Shown: positions 28,229 to 37,168, numbered from the stretch's first letter. The stretch is 51,259 bases of DNA from Myxococcota bacterium (GCA_020629955.1 JAHDCI010000013.1:5056-56314); one strand, 5' to 3'. The notes: generated by a model not told the origin, from the sequence alone. Numbers and translations are program-made.

Positions 28229-29992
28229 CTACCGACGCGCGCGCTCTACGGTTAGCTCGACACCTTCAAACTCGAAGCCGTGGAGCTTCTCGATCACAGC
28301 ATCCGCGACACCCTCGGGCACGTAGACGAAACTGTGCTTGTCGCGGAGCCGAATGCGACCGACGTCCTCGCGATCGAGCTCTGCATGCTCTTGAAAGAGA
28401 CGATTGACATCGCCGACGCGAATGTCGTGTTTTTTACCGATGCTGAGGAAGAGCTTTGCTTCTTCCGCCCGGTCTTCGCTTGCTTCTGGAGCGGCGCTGG
28501 CGGGTTCCGTTTCAGGCGTTGGCTCTGCGACTTCCTCCGAAGTCTCGGGCGCGGCGGCCTCTTGAGACGGGCGCTCTCGGCGCTTTCGGCGTTCTTTTCG
28601 ATCGCGTCGTTCTTTCCGCTCTTTCTTTTGCGGGGCTTCAACCACCGGCCCGCGGCGAGAGCGGCGTGCTGCCGCCGCTTTCTCTTCCACATCATCTTCT
28701 TCGCCGAAGAACGCGCTCACGAGACCGCCGATAATCTTTTCAGCATCGGGGTGCGTCATCAGCCGGCGGGCGAGACCAAGAGAGGCTTCGCTGCCCCGCG
28801 GAACTCCGGATTCGAGAAGCTGCAGACGATCGAGCTCGGCGCGCGCCCGCGCTTCCGCCGAGTTCGGGAGCGAACGCTCAACAGGGCGAATCTTGTATTG
28901 AAGTCGAAGGTAGTAGAGCGCGCCGAGTTCCTTCGGCGCGACCAGCGAAATCGCTGTTCCGGTTCGTCCCGCGCGACCCGTTCGTCCCGTGCGGTGAATG
29001 TACTGTTCCAGGTGATCTGGGAGAGCGAAGTTGATCACGTGCGTTAGATGAGAGACATCGATGCCGCGTGCCGCGACATCTGTGGCGACGAGGAAGCGAA
29101 TCTTTCCTTCCCGTGTCGCGCCCATGATTCGCTCGCGCTCGTTCTGGGCGAGGTCGCCGTTTAACCAGGCGGAGTTAAATCCGGCACGCTTCAGGAAGCC
29201 GTCAACGCGCTCTGTTTCTGCTTTGGTGTTGCAGAAAATGATCGCCGAATCCGGGTCTTCGATTTCGATGACTTTGATGAGGTCGTCTTCTCGCGCGATG
29301 CCGCTCACCATGAACATATGGTGCTCGATCGTCAGCGCGCCGACGGCATCTCCCGCGAGGTCGATGCGGACCGGATCGTTCAGATGGCGCTCGGCCATTC
29401 GCTCGACGGGGCCGTCCACGGTCGCGGAGAAGAGCAGGGTCTGTCGCTCTTTCGGAAGCATTTCGAGGATCGCGTTGATCTCTTTTGCGAAGCCCATCGA
29501 GAGCATTTCGTCCGCTTCGTCGAGCGTGAGCACCTTCAGCTGAGAGCCCTTGAGGGTCCCGCGGCGGAGGTGATCGAGAACGCGACCAGGGGTACCGCTG
29601 ACGATCTGAGCGCCGTCTTCGAGCTCTTTGATCTGCTTCTCAATGGATGCGCCACCATAGACGGCGGCGGTCTTCAGCCCGGTATGCTTGGCGAGTTTTC
29701 CAATCTCGCGCGCGCTTTGAAGCGCCAATTCTCGGGTCGGCGCAAGGATCAGCGCCTGAAAACCGCCATCTTCCGTCAGGAGACCATCCAAGAGCGGAAG
29801 CCCAAACGCCCCGGTTTTGCCGGTTCCGGTCCGAGCTTGCACGATGGCATCGACGCCCGTTTTTACGACCGGTACGGAGTGCGCCTGGACCGGAGTGGGG
29901 ATGGTCCAGCCGTTCTCGTCGAGGGCCTTCAGGACATTTTCGCTAAGCCCAAGGCTCGCAAAGGTCTTATTGGATTCAAGTTCGTTCGTCAT
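28229..29992 (-). CDS. deaD: DEAD-box RNA helicase, DeaD/CsdA type
   Basis: The 587-residue protein has the Q motif (FASLGLSENVLKALDENGWTIPTPVQ), motif I ARTGTGKT (about 53-60), motif II DEAD (in LTLDEADEML), SAT, and the HRTGRTGRAGRTG motif of the second RecA domain. After a Lys/Arg/Glu-rich linker (about 435-510) it ends with a DbpA-type RNA-binding domain (LFLSIGKKHDIRVGDVNRLF to HGFEFEGVELTVERARR). Such helicases unwind RNA during ribosome assembly, often in the cold. It is probably monocistronic: a small membrane protein gene ends 51 bases upstream and a strong terminator follows. Confidence 0.94.
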   Translation of the reverse strand: MTNELESNKTFASLGLSENVLKALDENGWTIPTPVQAHSVPVVKTGVDAIVQARTGTGKTGAFGLPLLDGLLTEDGGFQALILAPTRELALQSAREIGKLAKHTGLKTAAVYGGASIEKQIKELEDGAQIVSGTPGRVLDHLRRGTLKGSQLKVLTLDEADEMLSMGFAKEINAILEMLPKERQTLLFSATVDGPVERMAERHLNDPVRIDLAGDAVGALTIEHHMFMVSGIAREDDLIKVIEIEDPDSAIIFCNTKAETERVDGFLKRAGFNSAWLNGDLAQNERERIMGATREGKIRFLVATDVAARGIDVSHLTHVINFALPDHLEQYIHRTGRTGRAGRTGTAISLVAPKELGALYYLRLQYKIRPVERSLPNSAEARARAELDRLQLLESGVPRGSEASLGLARRLMTHPDAEKIIGGLVSAFFGEEDDVEEKAAAARRSRRGPVVEAPQKKERKERRDRKERRKRRERPSQEAAAPETSEEVAEPTPETEPASAAPEASEDRAEEAKLFLSIGKKHDIRVGDVNRLFQEHAELDREDVGRIRLRDKHSFVYVPEGVADAVIEKLHGFEFEGVELTVERARR

Positions 29993-30043
29993 TTTCGTTT
30001 CGTTTTCCGCGTCACCTTGGGGCCGAAGGGCCGAGCGTATGGG

Positions 30044-30478
30044 CTAGGGTGAGAGGCGCCTTTGAAGGTCCTGGAACATGGGGCCTTGGTCATCTTCGAC
30101 CCGATGTGCCGTGGTAGCGACCCGATATCGGAGACGCTCGAGATCGTAGAAACGCTCGTCGTCTTCGCAGGCGTGGAGAAGGCTTCGGTGCCTATCGTCC
30201 CAGCTTGCGAGACGGTTTCGTCTCTCCTCGCGCGTCAACGATCCGTTGACTGTCTCCTCCGAAAAAGCCCGTAAATCTGCGAGCTGTTGAGTGAGCATTG
30301 GCGCGCACTCCGTCGCATCGGGGAGCGAACTTGTTGGCCAGAACGTCTGCGGAATTACCGAGTAAAATCCGATAAATAGCAGGTAGAGAATGCCCGCCCA
30401 GTAGATGCCAATCGCAATGCGGCGCCCAAGTAGTGGGGCTCCGGAGCGCGGTTTTTCTGGGGGTTCGTTCTGAGTCAT
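30044..30478 (-). CDS. Single-TM protein of unknown function
   Basis: A 144-residue protein with a short Pro-rich cytoplasmic start, one membrane helix at about 20-42 (IAIGIYWAGILYLLFIGFYSVI), and a charged helical domain of about 85 residues with two Cys (TECAPML and LHACEDD). The second part would be periplasmic if the N-terminus is inside. No family is recognised. It ends 51 bases before deaD on the same strand. Confidence 0.65.
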   Translation of the reverse strand: MTQNEPPEKPRSGAPLLGRRIAIGIYWAGILYLLFIGFYSVIPQTFWPTSSLPDATECAPMLTQQLADLRAFSEETVNGSLTREERRNRLASWDDRHRSLLHACEDDERFYDLERLRYRVATTAHRVEDDQGPMFQDLQRRLSP

Positions 30479-30571
30479 GAGTTCGCGGCAGAGACAGCCT
30501 CCGGCCGCCGAGTGCTCGCAACCTACGCAGAAGCGCTCCTCGCGTCAAACGGCGGCGGATGCATCGCCGAC

Positions 30572-31495
30572 TTACTCGCCACCTTCGTCGCAAAGAAAGG
30601 GAAATGAGAGCGAACAGGAGCGATCCGCCCAAACGTAGCGTTCCGGAAGAAGCCGAGCGCAACGCGGGTGCACGTCATTTGGCTCGCCCTCCCGCCAATT
30701 CGAATACTCGAGGGCAATTCCGTCGGTCGTCTGAAAACCGTCTCGCTCGTCGATCGCGTTGATCCAAACGTCCGGCGCGCTCACGGCCCGAAGGCGAGCC
30801 ACGACTCTTTCTTGGAGCTCCGCGGAGTCGATATGAAGGAGTTGCCCACCTCGCTCCGCGCATCGTTGGCTGGCCGCTTCGAAGGAAAGCGCGCGGGGGC
30901 AATACACGACGTTGTCGAACAGAGGAACGCAGCAGCCGTCGTCGATTGCGATATTGCAGTCGTCGTCGACACCATTGCAGTACTCGTTCGCGGTCGCGAT
31001 GCATTCGGCGCCGCCCGGACCGCACACCATCACTCCGTTGTCGCACGCTTCTCCCTCCACCTCGCAGGTTGCTCCTGCGCGAAAACCCTCGTCCACGTTT
31101 CCGTCACCATCGTCATCGCTGCCGTCGCAATCAGCATCGGGTTCGCCGCCGCCCCCGACGATGCAGCGCTCTTCTCCATCGCAGGCGGTCATTCCGCTTT
31201 CTCCTCCTTCGGAGATACAGAGCCTGCGGACGTAGTTTTCGTCGATCCGCTCATCGCAATCATCGTCGCGCCCGTTGCAGATATCAACGCTCATGCATCC
31301 ATCGGCGATCGGGTCTTCGAGTGCATCGCTTGCCGCGTCTGTCGATGAATTGTCGTCGCGGCTATCCGCCACCGCGTCGGCCGCCGCGTCGAGCTGGGGG
31401 CCGCTATCTTCGAACGTCAATTCATCGACTTTGCAGCTTGTTGCCACGAGGAACAGGCAGAGAGCGGAAAGTCGCAGCACGCCAAAGGCTACCAT
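30572..31495 (-). CDS. Lipoprotein with MopE-type repeats and a C-type lectin domain
   Basis: From the ATG at 31495 the product (307 aa) has a lipoprotein signal (MVAFGVLRLSALCLFLVATSC), an Asp/Ala/Ser-rich linker, three metal-binding repeats of the MopE kind (CNGRDDDCDERIDE, DCDGSDDDGDGNVDEG, CNGVDDDCNIAIDDG), and a C-terminal C-type lectin domain with AASQRCAERGGQLLHIDS, the EPN motif in WREGEPNDVHPRCARL, and WADRSCSLSFPFLCDE. It is likely a Ca-dependent surface protein binding sugars. A longer frame to 31591 lacks a signal at its start and was rejected. Confidence 0.85.
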   Translation of the reverse strand: MVAFGVLRLSALCLFLVATSCKVDELTFEDSGPQLDAAADAVADSRDDNSSTDAASDALEDPIADGCMSVDICNGRDDDCDERIDENYVRRLCISEGGESGMTACDGEERCIVGGGGEPDADCDGSDDDGDGNVDEGFRAGATCEVEGEACDNGVMVCGPGGAECIATANEYCNGVDDDCNIAIDDGCCVPLFDNVVYCPRALSFEAASQRCAERGGQLLHIDSAELQERVVARLRAVSAPDVWINAIDERDGFQTTDGIALEYSNWREGEPNDVHPRCARLLPERYVWADRSCSLSFPFLCDEGGE

Positions 31496-31607
31496 GAGCG
31501 AGAAGACGGACGCTGGTGAGTTTTGGGGGGTGATCGAGTTGATGAGGATGACCGCTTGATCAGCGGTAAGGCCGGCGGACGGTACCCGCATCGCTGCTCT
31601 GCACGAC

Positions 31608-33170
31608 CTAGGTGTCCTCCGGCGTCGGAACCAAGCTCAGGCGGGGCTCACTCAGGTTGGTCGTGGGGGCAAAGGTTCCCTCACGAGGCTTCAAAGATGG
31701 GTTCTTCGACCACCACAGCGACGCTTTGGATTCGGACCACGCACCGAATTCGGGGAGCTCGCGCAGTCGATGGCCGAGTCCTTCCGCGCCGCGCGGGCGC
31801 GCTTTCGGATCCTTTTCGAGACAGGCAAGAACCAAGGCTCCGAGCGGTTCGGAGATCTCCTCCCGTAGCTCGGAGGGGTTGCTCGCCTGCTTGCGAAGAT
31901 GCGCGTTTAACATCTCCACCGAACTCTCGCCCTGAAATGGGAAGTCGCCGATCAGTAGCCAGTAGAGAACCACGCCGAGGGCATAGACATCGCTCTGCGC
32001 TGTGGCTTCGGCGCCACTTCGGATGAGCTCCGGAGCCATCGTCGCAGGGGTGCCGGGAGTGTTGTTGGCGTCGTCGCTTTCATCGTCTCCGGAAGCCAGC
32101 TGGACCAACCCGAAATCGAGAACTTTGAGATGATCGAGTCGGTCTTCCCGAACCGTTAGAAATAGGTTCGCCGGTTTGATATCCCGGTGGACGAAGTTCG
32201 CGGTGTGAGCCTCGCCGAGAGAGCGGCACGCTTGCATCATCAGCTCGACGGCACGCTCCGGTGGGAGGCGGCCGTGCTCACTCACCAAGGTCTGAAGATC
32301 GATGCCTTCGAGCAACTCCATCACGTAGTAGAGCGTCCCGTCGGCGCTGACGCCGAAGTCGAAGACGGTCACGGTGTGTGGACTACTCAGGCTCGCTGTG
32401 GCTTGAGCCTCGCGTTCGAAGCGTGTCCTCAGCTTCGCGATCGCCTCTTTGTCTCTCCGTTTGCTGCGGATGAGCTTGATGGCGACCGGCCGTTTCAACA
32501 TCCGGTGACGCGCTTTCCAAACCTCGCCCATGCCTCCTTCACCGATGCGGGAGATCATTTGGTAGACGCCGAGCGCGCGAGCCTTTGCGACGTCTCGCTC
32601 GAGGTCTGCAAATCGGTTCCGGATCAAAATGGCGAGGCCGACCGAAAGATAGTTTGGGAGCACCCAGTAGACGACCGTCAGCGCCGCGGCGGGCTCGGCT
32701 CCAGAGAGGTTCACCATCCCGATCGCCACGAGTCCCATCGTCGCCGTGAGCAGCCCCGCAAAGAGCGCGCGCTTTTGGCCCGCGGGGACGATGATGGGAA
32801 ACGCGACAATCCATAAACACACCCACGACACGCCGCGGACGACGGAGTAGATATCGTAGCTCGCAAAGGCCTCTGCGACGCAGATCCCGAGCCCGATGAG
32901 GACCTCATATGCGAGTCCTAAGTTCAGCAAGGATGCATAGCTGAGTTGGCTTTTTCGCGTGATGGCGATGACGAGCAAGCACACCCCGATCGCGCTCCCG
33001 GCGACCGCATTCGCAAGCGTCAGATTGCGTTCGGAGGGTGGCGCCCAGTTCAGTACTGGAAACGCGGCGGCGAAGGAGAGGGTGACCATCCACGCGGAAG
33101 CGCGCAGGCGATAGCCAAGGGCTTCTCGGGCCGCTCGGTCTCTCGAGGGCGTTGCTTCTTCTAGGCTCAC
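31608..33170 (-). CDS. Membrane Ser/Thr protein kinase with N-terminal TM domain
   Basis: The 520-residue protein starts at a GTG. The first 200 residues form about six membrane helices (for example ASAWMVTLSFAAAFPVL, AGSAIGVCLLVIAI, WVCLWIVAFPIIV). The kinase domain follows at about 205-470 with GEGGMGEVWKA, VAIKLI, VHRDIKPANLF, DFGL and the activation loop ending TMAPE. Most bacterial kinases of this type have the catalytic domain first and one TM helix after it, so the order here is less common. A short Pro-rich tail ends the protein. A 6-base-pair hairpin (31551-31567) lies 41 bases after the stop. Confidence 0.93.
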   Translation of the reverse strand: MSLEEATPSRDRAAREALGYRLRASAWMVTLSFAAAFPVLNWAPPSERNLTLANAVAGSAIGVCLLVIAITRKSQLSYASLLNLGLAYEVLIGLGICVAEAFASYDIYSVVRGVSWVCLWIVAFPIIVPAGQKRALFAGLLTATMGLVAIGMVNLSGAEPAAALTVVYWVLPNYLSVGLAILIRNRFADLERDVAKARALGVYQMISRIGEGGMGEVWKARHRMLKRPVAIKLIRSKRRDKEAIAKLRTRFEREAQATASLSSPHTVTVFDFGVSADGTLYYVMELLEGIDLQTLVSEHGRLPPERAVELMMQACRSLGEAHTANFVHRDIKPANLFLTVREDRLDHLKVLDFGLVQLASGDDESDDANNTPGTPATMAPELIRSGAEATAQSDVYALGVVLYWLLIGDFPFQGESSVEMLNAHLRKQASNPSELREEISEPLGALVLACLEKDPKARPRGAEGLGHRLRELPEFGAWSESKASLWWSKNPSLKPREGTFAPTTNLSEPRLSLVPTPEDT

Positions 33171-33269
33171 AGGGGCGCCACTCTACCCCAATCCGTTCAT
33201 CCGGGTCGATACGCATGGGTGCCATCACGCACGAGCGCACCGCTGGGGGACCGCTCGGTGTCTCAGAGT

Positions 33270-33291
33270 CACGCCCTCATTGAGGGTCGTG
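33270..33291 (-). terminator. Hairpin downstream of the L,D-transpeptidase gene
   Basis: CACG-CCCTC pairs with GAGGG-CGTG around ATT, with one bulged base. It starts 12 bases after the stop codon of the L,D-transpeptidase gene. There is no T-run, so it may be a weak or Rho-assisted end. Confidence 0.35.
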
Positions 33292-33302
33292 GCGTTCGCG
33301 CT

Positions 33303-34835
33303 CTATTGAGTGATATGCACCCGGCTGGTGCGGAAATCGGAATCTCGCGCGTTCACGCCATGCCAGCCATCTGGTACGCGTGGCCATGTCTCTTGGAAGA
33401 CTCGGTGCGCGTCCGCCGGCGCGAGGTTCACGCAGCCGTGGCTTCGCTGCAAACCGAAGCGGTGGTGCCAGAATGCCGTGTGCAGCGCGAAGCTCCCCTC
33501 GAAGTATTGCGTCCACGGCACGTCTTGAATTCGGTAGCTATCGTCGCCCGCGTCGGGACCGAGGTTTGCCATCGTATCGGTGACCATCTTCTTGTGGATC
33601 TCAAACGTACCGGTCGGCGTTGCGTGCTCATCGAGGCCAGAGGAGACCAGCGTCGCATAGACGGGCACGTCCCCCCGGTAGATGACCAGTGTCTGAGAGC
33701 TAATGTCGACGTGAATCCAGGGTTCGTGATCGTCTCGAAGCTCGAACGGTGGATCGATGCGTTCGGCGACACCGACGAACCAGTCTCGAACAAAGCGCGT
33801 CTCGGGCCAACCTTCCGCTTGAAGGCGATGATAGAAGTGATCGCCGATGCGTTCTCGCCCCTGCCATGTGCCTTCGAGATAGGTTTGACGCGGGAGAGAT
33901 TCAAGCTCTTCATCTCGTGGGAATCGGTGGGTGCCGTCGTCTCGCTGGACGTGAATACGCGGCGCGGAGCCGCGGAGGGTCCAGGCAACAGGGAGGGGGT
34001 TCTCTTCCGTAATCTCGACGCCATGGAAGTCGCTCCCGGTTCGCTGTTCAAGCTGCGCTTCCTTTACGAATCCACCCCCGGTGGTGTGCACGAAGCGGCG
34101 ACGTGAGCGGACCTGCGTTTCCGAGCCGGCGATAAAGAAGCCGTGGTGAAGCCAACGAGAGATGACCGCGTGCTGCTGCGGTTCCGAAGGGATCTCCCCC
34201 CGAAGCATGCGTTCCGCGCGGCGCTCGTTATATCCAAGGAGTTCCACGTAGCGTGCGGAAAACCGGAGTGCCGAGCGCTGCTGGTCTCGAGAAGGGAGCT
34301 GGTGGTACTGCGGAACCATCTGCTCCTTCACGAAGTAATAATCGTATGGAAGCGTTTCATCGCGCCGCGCAGGTGGGACCGCGTCGGCGACGTCTGGGGG
34401 CGTTTCTCCGACTTCGAGTCCCTGGCCGGAACATACCCAGCCACGCGGGGCTACCTCGTACCAGCCGCTATTGCAGGTTCCGCTTCGCTGCGGCTCCGCC
34501 TTAAGTCGAATTCGTTCTCCGTCGCGAAGCCAACCGATGACCGTCGCCTCGCCGTTCGGTTCCTCCATAATCCGAAGCTGCGTGCCGGTGACGAGACCGT
34601 GCTTGGGGAACTCGCGATCGAGGGCGCGCGCAAGCGCCTGGCGAGTCGCTTCGTCGGTCGTCGCCTCACTCAAGTTCTCGAGGTCTTCGACAGATTGCTC
34701 TCCCTCCGGAGTGATATCGCCTCCGCCTCCCCCGGATTCAGCGCTGCCATCGTCATCGTCCCCACACGCGAACGCGCTGAAGGAGAGGGCGGCGAGAATG
34801 GAAAGGAGAAGAAAGCTACGAGCCGTCGCGATCAT
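33303..34835 (-). CDS. Lipoprotein L,D-transpeptidase (YkuD domain) with SH3-like domain
   Basis: The product (510 aa) is exported as a lipoprotein (MIATARSFLLLSILAALSFSAFAC, then GDDDDG). Residues of about 80-140 look like a bacterial SH3 domain (HGLVTGTQLRIMEEPNGEATVIGWLRDGERIRL). The catalytic YkuD domain is at the C-terminus (WIHVDISSQTLVIYRGDVPVYATLVSSG, HKKM, YFEGSFALHTAFWHHRFGLQRSHGCVNL), with the nucleophile Cys near 467 in SHGCVNL and the preceding His. Such enzymes make 3-3 peptidoglycan crosslinks or attach lipoproteins to it. The ATG at 34835 starts the signal peptide; ten more residues are in frame upstream. Confidence 0.9.
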   Translation of the reverse strand: MIATARSFLLLSILAALSFSAFACGDDDDGSAESGGGGGDITPEGEQSVEDLENLSEATTDEATRQALARALDREFPKHGLVTGTQLRIMEEPNGEATVIGWLRDGERIRLKAEPQRSGTCNSGWYEVAPRGWVCSGQGLEVGETPPDVADAVPPARRDETLPYDYYFVKEQMVPQYHQLPSRDQQRSALRFSARYVELLGYNERRAERMLRGEIPSEPQQHAVISRWLHHGFFIAGSETQVRSRRRFVHTTGGGFVKEAQLEQRTGSDFHGVEITEENPLPVAWTLRGSAPRIHVQRDDGTHRFPRDEELESLPRQTYLEGTWQGRERIGDHFYHRLQAEGWPETRFVRDWFVGVAERIDPPFELRDDHEPWIHVDISSQTLVIYRGDVPVYATLVSSGLDEHATPTGTFEIHKKMVTDTMANLGPDAGDDSYRIQDVPWTQYFEGSFALHTAFWHHRFGLQRSHGCVNLAPADAHRVFQETWPRVPDGWHGVNARDSDFRTSRVHITQ

Positions 34836-35186
34836 GGGCGCAAACTTGAACGATCTCGAACGCATTGCCAGTCGACGTGCGCTTGGCGGGGTCGGCGATC
34901 GGGTTTTGGGAAATGTCAGCGGATTCGAAAATCCGCTCGGAAATTAGATGAGCCGCCCGGTGTCCGTGGGGGGGTCGACATGGCGGGCGGCTCGTTGAGA
35001 ACCGAAGAGAGGTTTCAACACCACACAATGCGTGGTTGTCTTTCTCTCTTTGCAAATGCCTTGCCAACTAAAAATACCGCGTTTTGGTGACTTTTGGAGT
35101 CCCAATTTGTGGGGTTCTCCCAACAGTGGGGAGGGATTTCTACATCGCCTTCCCAACTTTTCTACGGAAATTTAGTTAGGTCGCAA
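34836..35186. other. 351-bp spacer with two strong hairpins
   Basis: No gene is seen here. On the side of the L,D-transpeptidase gene there is an 8-base-pair stem with a 4-base loop (34918-34925 with 34930-34937; the minus strand reads TTCG in the loop) and, upstream of it, a 10-base-pair GC-rich stem (34950-34959 with 34984-34993) with partial inner pairing GTGTC/GACAT. Both lie between the end of the di-iron protein gene and the transpeptidase start on the minus strand. They could end the first transcript or form a leader of the second. The rest (35000-35186) is AT-richer and shows nothing. Confidence 0.5.
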
Positions 35187-36401
35187 TTATGCAGCATCTG
35201 CGAGCATTTCCTCGGCCGTAATCTGATCGGCGGCTCGACCATCCATGTACTTGAGCAGTCCGACCTTCTCGTAGTGCGGCATGATGCGCTCGGTGAGAAG
35301 GCCGATCGATCGAAGGTTTGGGACGAGGCGCCGGAACATAACGTGCCGGAACTCACTCAAACCGGTCGAGTGGAGCACGACATGATCCCAGTCTTGGCGC
35401 CGTAACGAGGTGCCGCCGAACCATGCGTCGTAGACCTCGTGCGCCATGAAGCGATTTCTCATCAAAATCGCGACCTCAAAGCACCAATCCTCGCGCTCGC
35501 GTCGTTCCCGTTCTGTGAGCTGCGTCGTGATGTGCTCACGGAGCGCCAGGACGCCGTAATGTACGTGGCGCGCCTCATCTTGAATGACGCGCTTCAACAA
35601 TTCCTTGAGGAGCGGCTCGTTGGTCATTTTGTGCAGGGTCGAAAAGGCGCCGAGAGCGAGTCCTTCGACCATGATCTGCATGCCGAGGAATTTCATATCC
35701 CACCGGCCGTCGGTCATCAGTGCGTCGATGACGACAAAGAGGTTGTCGTTGATCTCGAAAACCTTATCGAGTTTGGTGTCGAGGTAACGGTGGAAGACTT
35801 CGACGTGGCGGGCCTCATCCATCACCTGCGTCGCGCCGTAGAGGCTTCCATCAAAGAACTGCACCGCCTCGGTGACCTGAGCGGCCGCGTAAAGCGCTCC
35901 TTGTTCGCCGTGAAGGAACTGACTCAGCTGCCAACGCAACAAATCGACCGTGAGCTTTTGCTTTTCGCTCTTGTCGAGGCGGTAGCCGAACTCACGAAAG
36001 CCATCGAGATTTAGGAACGTCTGCGGCAAAATCTCGCGTTCAGGGTTGTACGGATCAACGTCCGTATCCCACGGCAAGTCTGTGCTGCCGTTCCACTGTA
36101 GCTGCTTTGCGCGCTCGTAGAGCTTTCGCATCTTCGGATGATCTGCGGGGTAATCCCAATCGAAATGCGCTTCGTGGTTCGCCTTCATTTTGGTCGGGCG
36201 ACCTTGTTTCCCCTCCTGCAAGATTAGCCCTCGCACGGAGGAAGGACCAAGCGCTGCAAACACTCTCGGATCTCGCATCTGGGAGACGATCTCCACGGCG
36301 TCTGCGATCGGGGCGATCTTCTTTTGAGCGCTCAGCGGCATCCGCTGAAGAGCGCGCGAAAGGCCGGAGGCTCCTGCTCGAACTGCGTCGGTGACAATCA
36401 T
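35187..36401 (-). CDS. Ferritin-like di-iron protein, R2-like
   Basis: A soluble 404-residue protein with the ligand pattern of a di-iron four-helix bundle: Glu166 (LHGEQGAL), DEARH at 195-199, Glu246 (MVEGLALG) and DEARH at 275-279. This fits the ferritin-like superfamily of R2-type oxidases and desaturase-like enzymes. The segment ERAKQLQWNGSTDLPWD before the bundle is also typical of R2-like proteins. The substrate is unknown; hydroxylation or desaturation of a lipid or small molecule is possible. The start ATG overlaps the stop of the MerR-type gene (ATGA), so expression is probably linked to that regulator. Confidence 0.8.
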   Translation of the reverse strand: MIVTDAVRAGASGLSRALQRMPLSAQKKIAPIADAVEIVSQMRDPRVFAALGPSSVRGLILQEGKQGRPTKMKANHEAHFDWDYPADHPKMRKLYERAKQLQWNGSTDLPWDTDVDPYNPEREILPQTFLNLDGFREFGYRLDKSEKQKLTVDLLRWQLSQFLHGEQGALYAAAQVTEAVQFFDGSLYGATQVMDEARHVEVFHRYLDTKLDKVFEINDNLFVVIDALMTDGRWDMKFLGMQIMVEGLALGAFSTLHKMTNEPLLKELLKRVIQDEARHVHYGVLALREHITTQLTERERREREDWCFEVAILMRNRFMAHEVYDAWFGGTSLRRQDWDHVVLHSTGLSEFRHVMFRRLVPNLRSIGLLTERIMPHYEKVGLLKYMDGRAADQITAEEMLADAA

Positions 36402-37123
36402 ACGATTTCCTTCTCTCGGGATGCTTTCGAAGAGGGTGTCCCCTCGACAAACTCTTGAACAAAACGCGCGTGCGCTTGCGCCAGTACCTGGTGAATGATC
36501 GGCAGTGCGCCCTCGATCATGCGCGCGACTTTTTCCGGATCCTCGCCGGCGAGGCCTCGCGTAATCAGCTCCATCTCTCGCTCGAAGAGGTCTCGAATCG
36601 TGTTGTGAAAGAAGCTGAGTTCAGGGACTCCGAAACCGCGCTCGGTCTTAAAGCCGAGGGAACGCAGCTGCGCCAAACATTCGACCGTCCAGCGATCGCG
36701 AGTATCGATGTGAGGCTCTTCCCCCATCGTCCCCCGAGCGAGCCCTTGCTCGATGAGCTGCTTTCCCTCGGTGAGGGGAAGCCCTGCGCGCTCGCACATC
36801 TCCGCGAGTGGGGTCTGGGTCGGGGTCGTATCGATACGGAGTTCGGTTCGAAGATTCGCGAGAAACGCTCGTTGAGAATCGGAAAACGATGGATCGTCGA
36901 CGTCGGTGAGAACCGAGCGAATGGCTTTGAGAGGCAAAAAGCGTTCATCCTGAAGACGCTTGATCAGGTTGAGGCGGGCGATGTGTTTTTCGGAGTAGAA
37001 GGCCGTGTTGCGTCCCGTCTTTTGACCGGGCGGGACCAATCCCTCGCTGATGTAGAAATGAATCGCCTGCCGCTCGAGCCCAGTCGCCTCGCAGAGATCT
37101 TTCATTCGAATCCGTTCACCCAT
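36398..37123 (-). CDS. MerR-family transcriptional regulator
   Basis: The 241-residue protein has an N-terminal MerR winged helix (MKDLCEATGLERQAIHFYISEGLVPPGQKTGRNTAFYSEKHIARLNLIKRLQDERFLPLKAIRSVL) and a long C-terminal helical part of about 150 residues with a second region resembling another MerR-type unit (LAEMCERAGLPLTEGKQLIEQGL). There is no cluster of Cys for metal binding, so an organic or lipid signal is more likely. The ATG at 37123 was chosen; an upstream GTG at 37165 lies inside a promoter-like repeat. It overlaps the di-iron protein gene by four bases. Confidence 0.88.
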   Translation of the reverse strand: MGERIRMKDLCEATGLERQAIHFYISEGLVPPGQKTGRNTAFYSEKHIARLNLIKRLQDERFLPLKAIRSVLTDVDDPSFSDSQRAFLANLRTELRIDTTPTQTPLAEMCERAGLPLTEGKQLIEQGLARGTMGEEPHIDTRDRWTVECLAQLRSLGFKTERGFGVPELSFFHNTIRDLFEREMELITRGLAGEDPEKVARMIEGALPIIHQVLAQAHARFVQEFVEGTPSSKASREKEIV

Positions 37124-37147
37124 GTACAAAGATTGGCGCTCGATATG

Positions 37148-37168
37148 AAAAGTGTCAAGTGTCACTTT
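37148..37168 (-). promoter_or_regulatory. Tandem GACACTT repeats upstream of the MerR-type gene
   Basis: On the minus strand two adjacent GACACTT units (37150-37163) sit within an imperfect dyad AAAGTG...CACTTT. A TTGACA word (37153-37158) lies inside and could be a -35 element, but no good -10 follows. The place just upstream of the MerR-type start suggests the regulator's own operator; this is inference. Confidence 0.4.
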
